Shown here piece after piece: positions 15,455 through 23,640 of a stretch of 64,000 bases of DNA. Origin of the DNA: Thermoplasmatales archaeon BRNA1 (GTDB taxonomy: Archaea > Thermoplasmatota > Thermoplasmata > Methanomassiliicoccales > Methanomethylophilaceae); NCBI GenBank assembly GCA_000350305.1, contig CP002916.1, positions 1,178,001-1,242,000 on the forward strand, given 5' to 3'. The translations under genes and the position numbers were made by a program. A model generated the notes under the pieces. The model did not search any database and was not told where the DNA came from. It saw nothing but the letters and a program-made list of their open reading frames with translations. The first letter of the stretch is position 1; every line of letters starts with the position of its first letter.

Positions 15455-16189
15455 TCATTCCTGCTGGATGCGCCTCTTCTTGGCCTTCTTGCCGTTCTGG
15501 ATGTCCACCTCGGCGACGAGTTTCGCGATCTCCTTCGTGTAAGCGAACCACAGATAGAACACGGAGATCGCGAGCGCGGCCCCTGCCATAAGGTACATGA
15601 TGGCCCCGGAATCGGAGTTCATGAGCATGATGGTGAAGACGACCCAGTAGACCAGATTGTAGATCATGGCCTGCATGGCGAACTGCATCGGGTAGTGGCG
15701 GGCGATGCCCTCTCCGACGGTGACCCCGACGGCGGAATACTGGAAGATCATGGACAGGGCGACGACCACAAGGAACACCCATCCGGCCGCATCAACGCTT
15801 CCCCCGAGCTGGTCAGATGAGACCGCGATATAGTAAATGAATCCCGTACCGGTGGAACCTCCGGCACCCAGTCCGAATCCGAGCCCGTAGAAGATGCTGT
15901 CGGATTTCCCGCGGTAGCGCTTGAGGTTCATGCACACCACGATGAGCAGCACCTGGATGACGGAATACATGATCACCGCGACGATGCTGTTCATGACGTA
16001 GGAGTACACCAGGAACATCACCGTGCCCGCAACCAGGCCGATTGCGAACAGCATGAAGAACGAGGGGTCGCTGAAATAGGGGTTCTCCACGGCGGGATAG
16101 GTGTACTTCCTGAGGAGGAGGTACATCAGCAGCAGCGTCGGGATCATCGCCAGCGCCGTTGCCGCATAGAATAGCCCCATCGAAACCAT
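15455..16189 (-). CDS. polytopic membrane protein, YhfC-like
   Basis: 244 residues with about seven hydrophobic segments (roughly 5-25, 44-64, 66-86, 96-118, 130-150, 170-192, 198-216) and a basic cytoplasmic tail ending KKAKKRRIQQE. A glycine-rich loop (FYGLGFGLGAGGSTGTGF) and GEGIARHYPMQ resemble the arrangement of YhfC-type membrane proteins, but the glutamates that mark proteolytic members are not clearly in place. A TATA-like TTTTTAA about 25 nt upstream supports the ATG at 16189 (alternative 16180). Function unknown. Confidence 0.7.
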   Translation of the reverse strand: MVSMGLFYAATALAMIPTLLLMYLLLRKYTYPAVENPYFSDPSFFMLFAIGLVAGTVMFLVYSYVMNSIVAVIMYSVIQVLLIVVCMNLKRYRGKSDSIFYGLGFGLGAGGSTGTGFIYYIAVSSDQLGGSVDAAGWVFLVVVALSMIFQYSAVGVTVGEGIARHYPMQFAMQAMIYNLVYWVVFTIMLMNSDSGAIMYLMAGAALAISVFYLWFAYTKEIAKLVAEVDIQNGKKAKKRRIQQE

Positions 16190-16210
16190 GAGTGCCCATC
16201 CGCATATCAG

Positions 16211-16217
16211 TTAAAAA
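16211..16217. promoter_or_regulatory. TATA-like box in divergent promoter
   Basis: TTAAAAA lies about 24-25 nt from both the leftward ATG (16189) and the rightward ATG (16238). One box or overlapping boxes could serve both genes. Confidence 0.35.
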
Positions 16218-16237
16218 GGGAACGGTCTATCGATACT

Positions 16238-16441
16238 ATGTTCGGCAATTCATCCGATGCGATGTCCAAGATAACCAACGCCTCGCCGATCACTATCATC
16301 ATGACCGGTATCGGAATCATGTACGTGTTCAACGCACTGACCAGCCTCGTCAAGATCAAGATGGGAGGGACCAGCACGGCCAGGCTGGAGAATTGGCTCA
16401 TGGGTGATGTCCAGCTGGTCACCTGGGACAGCCCATCATGA
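16238..16441 (+). CDS. small protein with one membrane segment
   Basis: 67 residues with one hydrophobic stretch (about 18-38, ITIIMTGIGIMYVFNALTSL) and a polar C-terminal half. Codons carry the strong G/C third-position bias of the surrounding genes, which supports coding. It is divergent from a polytopic membrane protein and shares its promoter region, so the two may act together. I recognise no family. Confidence 0.55.
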   Translation: MFGNSSDAMSKITNASPITIIMTGIGIMYVFNALTSLVKIKMGGTSTARLENWLMGDVQLVTWDSPS

Positions 16442-16469
16442 ACGAGACGTTCGATACCCTTTGAAAACC

Positions 16470-16485
16470 GGGGGAGCGATCCCCC
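16470..16485. terminator. hairpin between convergent genes
   Basis: GGGGGA/GCGA/TCCCCC, 6-bp stem, 30 nt after the small membrane protein gene and 30 nt after the opposing gene's stop. Confidence 0.45.
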
Positions 16486-16515
16486 TCCTTAACATCTTCT
16501 GAGATGGAAACACAG

Positions 16516-18552
16516 TCAGCGGCGGCAGTTGCCGTTCTGATTCATCTTCCCCTGCGGGCGCCCGCCCGTGCGGGGGCGGTAAGGCTTGCGTCCGACAGAT
16601 TTCCCGGGGCTCTTATCCTTCCTCCGGACGGGACACGAATCGGGCTTCGGGACGGACTTTCCGGACATGATCTTATCGTAGTAGTGGATGACCATGCAGG
16701 ACCTCTCGCATCTGCCGCAGGAGGTGCATTTCCCGGGGTCCACCCTCATCCCTCCTTTGATATGAATCGCCTTCCTGGCACATGTCTTCGCGCATATCCC
16801 GCACTCTGTGCACAGCTCTGCCCTGATGAGTGCCTTGACGGATCTCTCGAACATTGTCTCGGCGTCTTTCGCGTTCTCTGCGGTGACACTGATCTGGCCG
16901 CCGCCGAACAGCTTGGCGCGTCCGTACCCGGTCCTGACCAGGGCGATCTCGAACTCGGGGGAGTACTTCACCTCCCCGACCGTGCGAAGGGCATCCTCCA
17001 CGTAATCGAAGTCGCGGTTCCTGGGTACGGTGGCCACGGCCTCCATGGAGTATCCCCCGGCCACGCAGACGGACGCCCCCTTCAGCATCTTCATGGACAT
17101 ACCGGTCCCCTTGGGCTCGGTCCTGAGGTCGAGCCCCTCGGCGAGCTGCCTCATCTTCGGGGGCAGGACCTTCCATCTCCAGAACCCCATGTCGATGTAT
17201 TCCGGCGGAAGGCCGTTCCTCTCGGCATATGCGTGCAGGTACTTCTCCCAGTCGGAGTACATCCCGGGATGGATCCTCGAGGTGTTCCTCCACTCGCTTG
17301 CCAGGCATGAGGCGCAGAGGTAGCATCCGATGCGCTCGAAATCCCTCTCGTAGAGGGGGTTGTAATCCAGACCCCTCATCCAGATGTATCCCCAGATCTC
17401 CGCCGCGCACCAGTCCCTGACGGGATTGAGATTGGTCTGGTTGGGAACGAACGGGTTCCTGGTTACCAACTGCGTGTCCGCCCTTGAGAACGATTCCAGG
17501 GAACGGTTCCCCTCGCAGGTGATTGTGCCCTTGGGGAAGTCCCTGGCGATGAGGTCGGTGATCGGGCCGAGCTTGCAGACCTTGCAGCACCACCTGAAGT
17601 CCTTGGCGGGGGGGCCGAAGGTATCGACGTTGTCCCTGAACCCGCTGCCGGCTTCCGCGCGGTGCAGTTTGAGTTTATTCTTCTCCGCGAACTCCTCCAC
17701 GTATGCGAGGGTCTCCGGGAATTCCAACCCCGTATCCGTGAACAGCAGTTCGATGTTATCCACGGCCCTGGAGGCTATCCCGTATGCCGCGAGGGAATCC
17801 TTCCCTCCCGAGAACGAGACGGTCACGGGCTGCTTCCTGTCCTTCACGTAATCGCGGATCTCCCTAACCGCGGTCTTCTCCAGGCGTTTCAGGTGGTCGC
17901 GGTTCGCGTCCACGAACACCTTCCTGTCCGCGTCCGGTGAGACGGGGATCCCGGCGGGAGCGTCCAGATCCCTTATGCGCAGGGCCTTCTCCGCTCCCTC
18001 CATCTCCGAACTGGGAGCCATGGAGACCCCGGGTCCGACCTTCTGGCCCTTGAGGACGATTATGGGTTCCTCGTTTCCGAAATCCCCGGTGATCTCAGAG
18101 ACATTCTCTCCCGCGACGGATTTCCCCTTGAGATGGCCGGAGACCCCGAACACCCTGACGATGTTCTTGGTGGCCACGGGGGCGAACAGCTCCGCGCCGG
18201 CCTGTCTCAGCTCCACCTTGAGACGGTCCTCCCGCAGGTCGAACCTCAGAACGCCGATGACCTGCCCGTGGGCGACTATTTCGTCGGTGCGGTCCTCGCC
18301 GGGGACCTTGTTGAAGAATACGTTCTTCCCCTCGATCGGGGAGCTGGTCCCGAAGGCCTCCCGGAGGAGATCCTCCAGTATCCCGACGGACTCCCCCATG
18401 CATGGGCGGATGTCCCCGGGACTGTTGATCTCGAAAATACGGCCTTCCTTTCCGCATCTGGCACATCTCTCGCCGAGGAGTAAGGTGCCGCAGGTATCGC
18501 ACCACCTGCACTCCTCCTTGCCGTTGGCGATGTTGTTCCGGATGCTTGCCAT
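16516..18552 (-). CDS. PAPS-reductase-family protein with zinc ribbon and ferredoxin domains
   Basis: 678 residues from ATG 18552. Order: N-terminal zinc ribbon (CRWCDTCG...CARCG, residues 9-28); a PUA-like/beta domain around 120-160; the PP-loop adenosine phosphosulfate reductase domain with SFSGGKDSLAAYG near 240; cysteines WCCKVCK and CYLCASC; then a C-terminal two-cluster ferredoxin (CTECGICAKTC, CTSCGRCERSC) and a Lys/Arg/Pro-rich tail. Methanogens often carry this COG0175 plus ferredoxin architecture, annotated as PAPS reductase, but the true sulfur or thiolation substrate is uncertain. TATA at 18576-18584 puts initiation next to ATG 18552; ATGs at 18564 and 18573 are alternatives. Confidence 0.85.
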   Translation of the reverse strand: MASIRNNIANGKEECRWCDTCGTLLLGERCARCGKEGRIFEINSPGDIRPCMGESVGILEDLLREAFGTSSPIEGKNVFFNKVPGEDRTDEIVAHGQVIGVLRFDLREDRLKVELRQAGAELFAPVATKNIVRVFGVSGHLKGKSVAGENVSEITGDFGNEEPIIVLKGQKVGPGVSMAPSSEMEGAEKALRIRDLDAPAGIPVSPDADRKVFVDANRDHLKRLEKTAVREIRDYVKDRKQPVTVSFSGGKDSLAAYGIASRAVDNIELLFTDTGLEFPETLAYVEEFAEKNKLKLHRAEAGSGFRDNVDTFGPPAKDFRWCCKVCKLGPITDLIARDFPKGTITCEGNRSLESFSRADTQLVTRNPFVPNQTNLNPVRDWCAAEIWGYIWMRGLDYNPLYERDFERIGCYLCASCLASEWRNTSRIHPGMYSDWEKYLHAYAERNGLPPEYIDMGFWRWKVLPPKMRQLAEGLDLRTEPKGTGMSMKMLKGASVCVAGGYSMEAVATVPRNRDFDYVEDALRTVGEVKYSPEFEIALVRTGYGRAKLFGGGQISVTAENAKDAETMFERSVKALIRAELCTECGICAKTCARKAIHIKGGMRVDPGKCTSCGRCERSCMVIHYYDKIMSGKSVPKPDSCPVRRKDKSPGKSVGRKPYRPRTGGRPQGKMNQNGNCRR

Positions 18553-18575
18553 ACGGGTCTTCATCCCGTCCATCC

Positions 18576-18584
18576 TTATAATAT
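18576..18584 (-). promoter_or_regulatory. TATA box of PAPS-reductase-like gene
   Basis: ATATTATAA on the minus strand, about 28 nt before ATG 18552; this spacing favours that start over the upstream ATGs. Confidence 0.5.
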
Positions 18585-18663
18585 GATTCGGAGAGCCGGT
18601 TTCCCGCACCCGGTCTGTCCGAACTCCCGCAGCATCAGCCCATGAGAGCCGGCCCAGTCCAAG

Positions 18664-18671
18664 TATATAAT
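18664..18671 (+). promoter_or_regulatory. TATA box of the M50 protease gene
   Basis: TATATAAT centred 27 nt before ATG 18695; a leaderless transcript is likely. Confidence 0.6.
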
Positions 18672-18694
18672 CTAGGAATCCATAACTCGGAAAT

Positions 18695-19357
18695 ATGGGA
18701 ATCAGGAGCATCAACGAGCCCGTACACAGGTTCAGCACCATCGAGATCCGCGACATTCTCATCTCGACCGTGGTCCTCACCGTCGCATTCGTCCTGATCC
18801 TCCGCGATTCGGACTTCGTAACCGCGTGGTTTAGGGATTCCCTGGGAGAATCCTGGTTCGTCGGTATGTTCGGGATGATGTTCGTCATCACCATCCTGAG
18901 CTTCGTCGGTCACGAGATGGGACACAAGTTCACTGCCCAGAGGTTCGGCATGTGGTCAGAGTACCGCATGTATCCTGCGGGACTGTTCTTCGCCCTCATC
19001 ATGGGATTCGTCGGGTTCCTGTTCGCCGCCCCCGGGGCGGTCATGATCCGCAGCAACTACATCACCGAGAGGGAGAACGGGATCATCAGCATCGCCGGAC
19101 CAATGGTGAACATGGTCCTCTCCGCCGTCGGAATCCTCGGATGCCTCGCCCTCAACGGCGAGCCTGTGGTCGTGGTGTTCTACCTCATGATGATGCTGAA
19201 CGGATCTCTGGCACTTTTCAACATGATCCCGATCATGCCTTTCGATGGCGCCAAGATCATCAAGTGGAAGCCCGAGATCTGGGGAGCCTGCATCGCCATC
19301 GCGGCCCTGGAGTTCTTCGCCGTCTGGATCCTTCCGACCCTCAGCTATACACTGTGA
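18695..19357 (+). CDS. site-2 protease family (M50) membrane metalloprotease
   Basis: 220 residues with about six membrane segments. The zinc motif HEMGH (HExxH) is in LSFVGHEMGHKFTAQRFG at about 76, and the second metal motif is NMIPIMPFDGAKI near 175 (the NPxPxDG element, with aspartate ligand). This matches compact archaeal S2P-like proteases that cut within membranes. No PDZ or CBS domain is present. The substrate could be a membrane-anchored regulator, but none is identifiable nearby. Monocistronic, with a hairpin at its 3' end. Confidence 0.92.
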   Translation: MGIRSINEPVHRFSTIEIRDILISTVVLTVAFVLILRDSDFVTAWFRDSLGESWFVGMFGMMFVITILSFVGHEMGHKFTAQRFGMWSEYRMYPAGLFFALIMGFVGFLFAAPGAVMIRSNYITERENGIISIAGPMVNMVLSAVGILGCLALNGEPVVVVFYLMMMLNGSLALFNMIPIMPFDGAKIIKWKPEIWGACIAIAALEFFAVWILPTLSYTL

Positions 19358-19368
19358 GAAAAGGTGAT

Positions 19369-19387
19369 GGCGGGGTGCGGCCCCGCC
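19369..19387. terminator. GC hairpin between convergent genes
   Basis: GGCGGGG/TGCGG/CCCCGCC, perfect 7-bp stem, between the M50 gene and the GlcD-type oxidase; it can fold on either strand. Confidence 0.5.
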
Positions 19388-19393
19388 GTGGTT

Positions 19394-20833
19394 TCACATG
19401 TAGGGTTTGCAGGGGTACCTGAGGTTGGAAAGCTGGTCCCCTCTCCACTGGGCGGCCTTGCCCGGGTTGAGGATGTTCTTGGGGTCCATGGCCTTCTTGA
19501 TCTCAAGGATTGTCTCGAGTTCGGTGGCCCTCTCCTTCTGGAAGTCCTTCGCCTTGGAAAGACCTACACCGTGCTCTCCGGTGACGGTCCCTCCCAGGTC
19601 GATGGAGGCATCGAATATCTCGGAAGCGGTCTTGATCGCCCTCTTCCACATGTCCTCGTCGGTGACGTCGATGACCATCTTGGAGTGGAGGTTTCCGTCG
19701 GACGCGTGTCCGTAGACGGCGACGGTGACGTCGTTCCTCTCGGCGGCGGCCTGGAAGCGCCTGACCGCCTCGGAGACCTTGGAGATCGGGACGCCCATGT
19801 CGTCCGCGAGGGAGACGCAGGAGTAACCGGGTTTCAGTGCGGACAGGGAGGACAGGACGGACTTCCTGGCGTTGGTCCACCTCTGGATCTCGTCCTTGTC
19901 AAAGGAAGGGGTGACAGTCTTGGCATTCTGCTCGTGGGCGACCTCCTCGACGATCTTCAGGTCCCTCTGGATGATCTCGTCGGTCTCCCCGTCGACCTCC
20001 ACGATGATGAGGGAGTTCGCGTTGGGGAGGGGGTTGCCGAGGACCTTGTTGACCGCGGTGATGGAGGTGCTGTCGAGAAGTTCGCAGGATGCCGGGATCA
20101 GGGGCTTGGCAATGATGGCCGAGATGCACTTCCCTGCATCGACGACATCGTCGAAGGATATCAGGCAGGATGCGGACTTCTTGGGCTTGGTGGTGAGCTT
20201 CAGGGTGATCTCGGTGATGATCCCCAGGGTTCCCTCGGAACCGCACAGGAGCCTTGCGAGCTGGTATCCGGAGGAGTCCTTGATTGTGCGGGTCCCGCAG
20301 CGGACGATGTCTCCGTTGGCCTTGACGAAGGTCATCCCCAGGACGAAGTCCCTGGTGGCGCCGTACTTGACGGCCCTCATCCCGGAGGCGTTGGTGGCGA
20401 CCATTCCGCCGATCTGGCAGGCCTCGGCGGAACCGGGGCTAGGCGGGAAGAAGAAGCCGTATTTGGCGAGCTCGTCGTTGAGGTTGTTGTAGACCACCCC
20501 GGCCTCCACGTCGACCCACAGGTCGGCGACGGAGACCTCGATGATGCGGTTCATCTTCTGGAGGGCGATGCATATCCCTCCCTCGATGGGGACCGCTGCG
20601 CCGCAGAGTCCGGTTCCCGCTCCCCTGGGGACCACCGGGATACCGTGCTTGTATGCAATCTTCATGATCTCGGAGACCTGCTCGGTGGAGGTGGGCTGGA
20701 CCACGATGTCGGGGTTCCTGTGGTAGATGGAAGCGTCGAAACCGTAGGTGTACAGCACGGCGGGGGCAACCGAGTAGCCGTCCTTTCCCACGACCTTCTC
20801 GATCTCGTCGATGACCTTCTGTTCAAGAGCCAT
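19394..20833 (-). CDS. glcD: FAD-linked oxidase, GlcD/D-lactate dehydrogenase type
   Basis: 479 residues. N-terminal FAD-binding PCMH domain with IPVVPRGAGTGLCGAAVP at about 68 and SPGSAEACQIGGMVATNASGMRAVKYG near 130. The C-terminal FAD-oxidase domain has VTVAVYGHASDGNLHSKMVID and TGEHGVGLSKA, typical of glycolate oxidase subunit GlcD and D-lactate dehydrogenases. It oxidises a 2-hydroxy acid. No GlcE/GlcF or Fe-S partner is adjacent, so the electron acceptor is open. GAGGAGGA precedes the ATG. Confidence 0.92.
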   Translation of the reverse strand: MALEQKVIDEIEKVVGKDGYSVAPAVLYTYGFDASIYHRNPDIVVQPTSTEQVSEIMKIAYKHGIPVVPRGAGTGLCGAAVPIEGGICIALQKMNRIIEVSVADLWVDVEAGVVYNNLNDELAKYGFFFPPSPGSAEACQIGGMVATNASGMRAVKYGATRDFVLGMTFVKANGDIVRCGTRTIKDSSGYQLARLLCGSEGTLGIITEITLKLTTKPKKSASCLISFDDVVDAGKCISAIIAKPLIPASCELLDSTSITAVNKVLGNPLPNANSLIIVEVDGETDEIIQRDLKIVEEVAHEQNAKTVTPSFDKDEIQRWTNARKSVLSSLSALKPGYSCVSLADDMGVPISKVSEAVRRFQAAAERNDVTVAVYGHASDGNLHSKMVIDVTDEDMWKRAIKTASEIFDASIDLGGTVTGEHGVGLSKAKDFQKERATELETILEIKKAMDPKNILNPGKAAQWRGDQLSNLRYPCKPYM

Positions 20834-20945
20834 TGTTATCGTCCTCCTCGATTGCGTTTTATCTTATAAGAGTGCGCCCGCCCGCGGGTACTCACGCGCA
20901 ACCTAGCCAGTACAGTTTAAGAATGTGTAAACACTCCCCCCTTGC

Positions 20946-21578
20946 ATGAAGTCAATGATCGTTCTCCTGGGTCCCCCGGGAGCAGGCAAAGGAACCCAGG
21001 GAGAGAAGATGGAGACCGAGCTCGGATACGTCAGGCTCTCCACCGGAGACATGCTCCGCGAGGCAGTCAGGAACGGCACCGACCTCGGAAAGCTCGCCAA
21101 GAAGTACATGGACGCCGGGGACCTCGTACCCAACGACGTCATCATCAACCTGATGAAGGAGAAGATCCAGTCCCTCGGAAAGGTCCCCGGGATCATCTTC
21201 GACGGATTCCCCCGCACGGTCGAGCAGGCCGAGGCCCTCGACAAGGAACTCAACATCGACCTCGCCCTCAACTTCGACGTCGAGGACCAGGTCCTCATCG
21301 ACAGGCTCACCCAGAGGCGCTCCTGCCCCGACTGCAACGCCGTCTACCACCTGTCCAACAACCCCCCGAAGAAGGAGGGCGTCTGCGACAAGTGCGGTGC
21401 CCAGCTCTACCAGAGGGACGACGACAAGGAGGCCACCGTCAAGAACAGGCTCTCCACCTACCGCGAGAAGACCTTCCCCCTCATCGCGTACTACGAGAAG
21501 GCAGGTAAGCTGGTCACCATCCAGGGTACCGGCGACATCGATGCCATCTTCGCAAACGTGAAGAAGGCCATCCAGTGA
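20946..21578 (+). CDS. adk: adenylate kinase (bacterial-type, zinc LID)
   Basis: 210 residues. P-loop GPPGAGKGTQ at about 9, AMP-binding STGDMLREA and DGFPRT, and a long LID with four zinc-binding cysteines (CPDCNAVY ... CDKCG). It interconverts ATP + AMP and 2 ADP. This is the long bacterial-type enzyme, not the short archaeal AdkA, as also seen in other Thermoplasmata. A TTTAAG box about 27 nt upstream of ATG 20946 suggests a leaderless start; the ATG at 20955 is possible. Confidence 0.95.
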   Translation: MKSMIVLLGPPGAGKGTQGEKMETELGYVRLSTGDMLREAVRNGTDLGKLAKKYMDAGDLVPNDVIINLMKEKIQSLGKVPGIIFDGFPRTVEQAEALDKELNIDLALNFDVEDQVLIDRLTQRRSCPDCNAVYHLSNNPPKKEGVCDKCGAQLYQRDDDKEATVKNRLSTYREKTFPLIAYYEKAGKLVTIQGTGDIDAIFANVKKAIQ

Positions 21579-21585
21579 AACTCAT

Positions 21586-21601
21586 GGGGGCTTCGGCCCC
21601 C
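21586..21601 (+). terminator. hairpin after adk
   Basis: GGGGGC/TTCG/GCCCCC, a 6-bp stem with a stable TTCG loop, 7 nt after the adk stop. Confidence 0.55.
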
Positions 21602-21652
21602 TTCCGCTTCTACGAAAGTTATTAAAACAGGTTCTCTATTGGTGCAAATAAC

Positions 21653-21725
21653 AGCCCCGTAGTGTAGTGGTCAATCATCCTAGACTCTGGATCTGGGGAC
21701 CTCAGTTCGAATCTGGGCGGGGCTA
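21653..21725 (+). tRNA. tRNA-Gln (anticodon CTG)
   Basis: 73-nt cloverleaf. Acceptor AGCCCCG/CGGGGCT, anticodon arm CTAGA/CTCTGGA/TCTGG with anticodon CTG, T loop TTCGAAT. The A1-T72 pair is typical of archaeal tRNA-Gln. CCA is not encoded. A TTATTAAAA box is centred 30 nt upstream. Confidence 0.95.
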
Positions 21726-21786
21726 CTCTTCTTTTCCGGTTCCTTCCCAGCACAGGTTTTTATCCGTTACCGACAATCGAGGGTCC

Positions 21787-22158
21787 ATGGATGTCCCGAT
21801 TCTTCAGGCGATTCTCATCGTCGGGGCCGGAGGGGCGCTCGGTGCGGTGCTCAGGTTCGGCATGGGGCAGGCCATCGATTCCGATCAGTTCCCCTGGGCG
21901 ACCTTCGCCGTGAACATCATCGGATCCTTCCTTCTGGCACTTCTCATGTTCTCATGGACGGATATAAGCGATGGGTACCGTCTGCTGCTGTTCACCGGGC
22001 TGTTCGGGGCGTTCACGACCATGTCCACCTTCACGGTAGATACCGTGGAACTGTTCGTTGACGGATACGTCGGAAAAGCACTGATGAACTTCGTGCTGAA
22101 CCCTGTCGTGTGCCTGCTCGGAGCGTTCGCCGGAAGGGCGCTCGCACTCGCGCTGTGA
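21787..22158 (+). CDS. crcB: fluoride channel FluC/CrcB
   Basis: 123 residues with four membrane helices. Family marks: GAGGALGAVLRFGMG in helix 1, the pore asparagine in NIIGSFLLALL, and GLFGAFTTMSTFTVDTV with the TM3 break and phenylalanine box. It exports fluoride as a dual-topology dimer. Only one copy is present here, so it should be a homodimer. No fluoride riboswitch signature was seen in the 60-nt upstream region, which follows tRNA-Gln directly. Confidence 0.94.
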   Translation: MDVPILQAILIVGAGGALGAVLRFGMGQAIDSDQFPWATFAVNIIGSFLLALLMFSWTDISDGYRLLLFTGLFGAFTTMSTFTVDTVELFVDGYVGKALMNFVLNPVVCLLGAFAGRALALAL

Positions 22159-22743
22159 TCACTCGCCGATGGTCTTCTCGGTTCCGTCGGCGAGGTCCTT
22201 GAAGTAAGCGACCGCGTCCTCGGGTCCCCTGGCGATGAGGATGTCGCCCGCCTCGATGCTGGTGTTGGGCCCGGGGCCGAAGATGTAGTCCTGGTCCCTC
22301 CTGATGGCGATGACGAACATTCCGGAGTTGGTGCTGAGGGATACGCTTCCGAAGGTCTTGCCGGCGAGGACGGAGTCCTCCGCGATCTTCGCGAGGCACA
22401 TGGTGGTGTCGGATTCCCTGATCGACATTGCCAGGACAGGGTGGTCGGCCAGTCCCCTGACGACGACGTCGGCGATGGATTCCGCCGCCTCTGCGATGTC
22501 GAGGATGCCGTCCAGGAGCCTGGTGGTGACGATGGCCCTGGCGATCTCCTCGGGAGCGGACTTACCGACATCCGCGATGGAGTCCTGGATGCGGTCGGCG
22601 AGGTCTGACATGCTGGTGGACAGCGTGATGACCTCCTCGGCGATCTCGGTGTTGTTGTAGAGCAGGGACGAGTAGGCGAGGTCGACCATCATGTCGGTGG
22701 TGTCCTTGAGCTCGAGGATCATCTCCTCAAGGCGGGTCATCAT
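22159..22743 (-). CDS. PhoU-like / TrkA-C (RCK_C) regulatory protein
   Basis: 194 residues. N-terminal helical PhoU-like half (MVDLAYSSLLYNNTEIAEEV, 1-100) and C-terminal TrkA-C domain (SVLAGKTFGSVSLSTNSGMFVIAIRRDQDYIFGPGPNTSIEAGDILIARG). TrkA-C domains bind small ligands such as cyclic di-AMP or nucleotides and gate cation transport. ATG overlaps the stop of the paralogous gene upstream (ATGA), so the two are translated together. The pair is divergent from mgtE, an arrangement that suggests control of divalent cation flux. Confidence 0.88.
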   Translation of the reverse strand: MMTRLEEMILELKDTTDMMVDLAYSSLLYNNTEIAEEVITLSTSMSDLADRIQDSIADVGKSAPEEIARAIVTTRLLDGILDIAEAAESIADVVVRGLADHPVLAMSIRESDTTMCLAKIAEDSVLAGKTFGSVSLSTNSGMFVIAIRRDQDYIFGPGPNTSIEAGDILIARGPEDAVAYFKDLADGTEKTIGE

Positions 22744-23459
22744 TGGTCATCACCCTCCTCTCCGCGGAGCTCCTCGGTGAGCTGCTCCTCCTCGATGCTG
22801 TCCTCCTCAGCCTCCTGTTCGGCCTCGTACTCCCCGGTAACCTCGGGGAACTCGTACGGCTTCTGCCCCCTTGCGTACTCCTGGAGCAGATCCGCACCCT
22901 CGTCGGTACCGCGGACGATGATGTCGTCGCCGGAACGGATCTTCATGTTGTCGTCCGGGTCGTAGGTCCACCCGTGACGGTTCTTGATGGCGATGACCTT
23001 GCAGCCGGTCTGTGCCTCGATCCCCAGCTTCTCGATGGTGTTCCCCACCATGTCGGACTCGGGACGGACCCTCATCATGCGGATCTTCTCGTCCGCCTCC
23101 TGCAGAATCTTGGATATGAACGGGCGCTTCTCGACCGGGAACCTCAGGAGGTCCACCATGTCGGACGCCGCGTCCGAGATCTTGTCGGCGGCGGATGCGA
23201 CCTCGAGGAGTCCCGCCATCTGCTTGGCATCGTCCCTGGTCCTGGTAGCTAGGAGGACCTTGTAGCGGACGGCGAACTTGAGGTCGTCCATCTCCTTCTC
23301 GAGTTCGCGGACCTTCTCGGCCATGCTCTGGCTGTTGTACATCAGGCAGGCGTATGCGAGATCGACGATGACCTCGGAGGTGTCCTTCATCTCGGTCATA
23401 AGCTCGCGGACGGTCATGTCCACGTGGTCCAATTTTGAAATGTCGTCGGAGTCGCTCAT
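22740..23459 (-). CDS. PhoU-like / TrkA-C regulatory protein, paralogue with acidic tail
   Basis: 239 residues, same layout as its downstream neighbour: PhoU-like helices (VIVDLAYACLMYNSQSMAEKV) and TrkA-C (IEAQTGCKVIAIKNRHGWTYDPDDNMKIRSGDDIIVRG). It adds a 45-residue Glu-rich tail. The two proteins probably form a heteromeric sensor. Archaeal genomes often pair such genes with MgtE-type transporters, and mgtE lies divergently 180 nt away. Confidence 0.88.
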   Translation of the reverse strand: MSDSDDISKLDHVDMTVRELMTEMKDTSEVIVDLAYACLMYNSQSMAEKVRELEKEMDDLKFAVRYKVLLATRTRDDAKQMAGLLEVASAADKISDAASDMVDLLRFPVEKRPFISKILQEADEKIRMMRVRPESDMVGNTIEKLGIEAQTGCKVIAIKNRHGWTYDPDDNMKIRSGDDIIVRGTDEGADLLQEYARGQKPYEFPEVTGEYEAEQEAEEDSIEEEQLTEELRGEEGDDQ

Positions 23460-23640
23460 TCTGAGACCCCTGCGGCGGTGCGTCCTTCAGACGCGTAAAA
23501 CTGACTGCTGGGCAATTCGGTTTCACCTGTTGTGGTAACGGTCGCGAATACGCGTTCGTAGTATAAGATAGGTCGTGCGCGCCTCATTTATAATATGAAG
23601 GCAATCGGCTCGCCGACTAACATGGTCTGAGGTGATTTTA

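Noticed and set aside
19364-20869. 501-codon frame antisense to the GlcD-type oxidase
   Set aside because: Same cause: antisense shadow of a GC-rich gene, with Gly/Asp/Val-rich product and no start signal.
21726-21786. Fluoride riboswitch before the FluC gene
   Set aside because: The 60-nt region shows no crcB-motif conserved bases and is mostly a pyrimidine-rich tRNA trailer.
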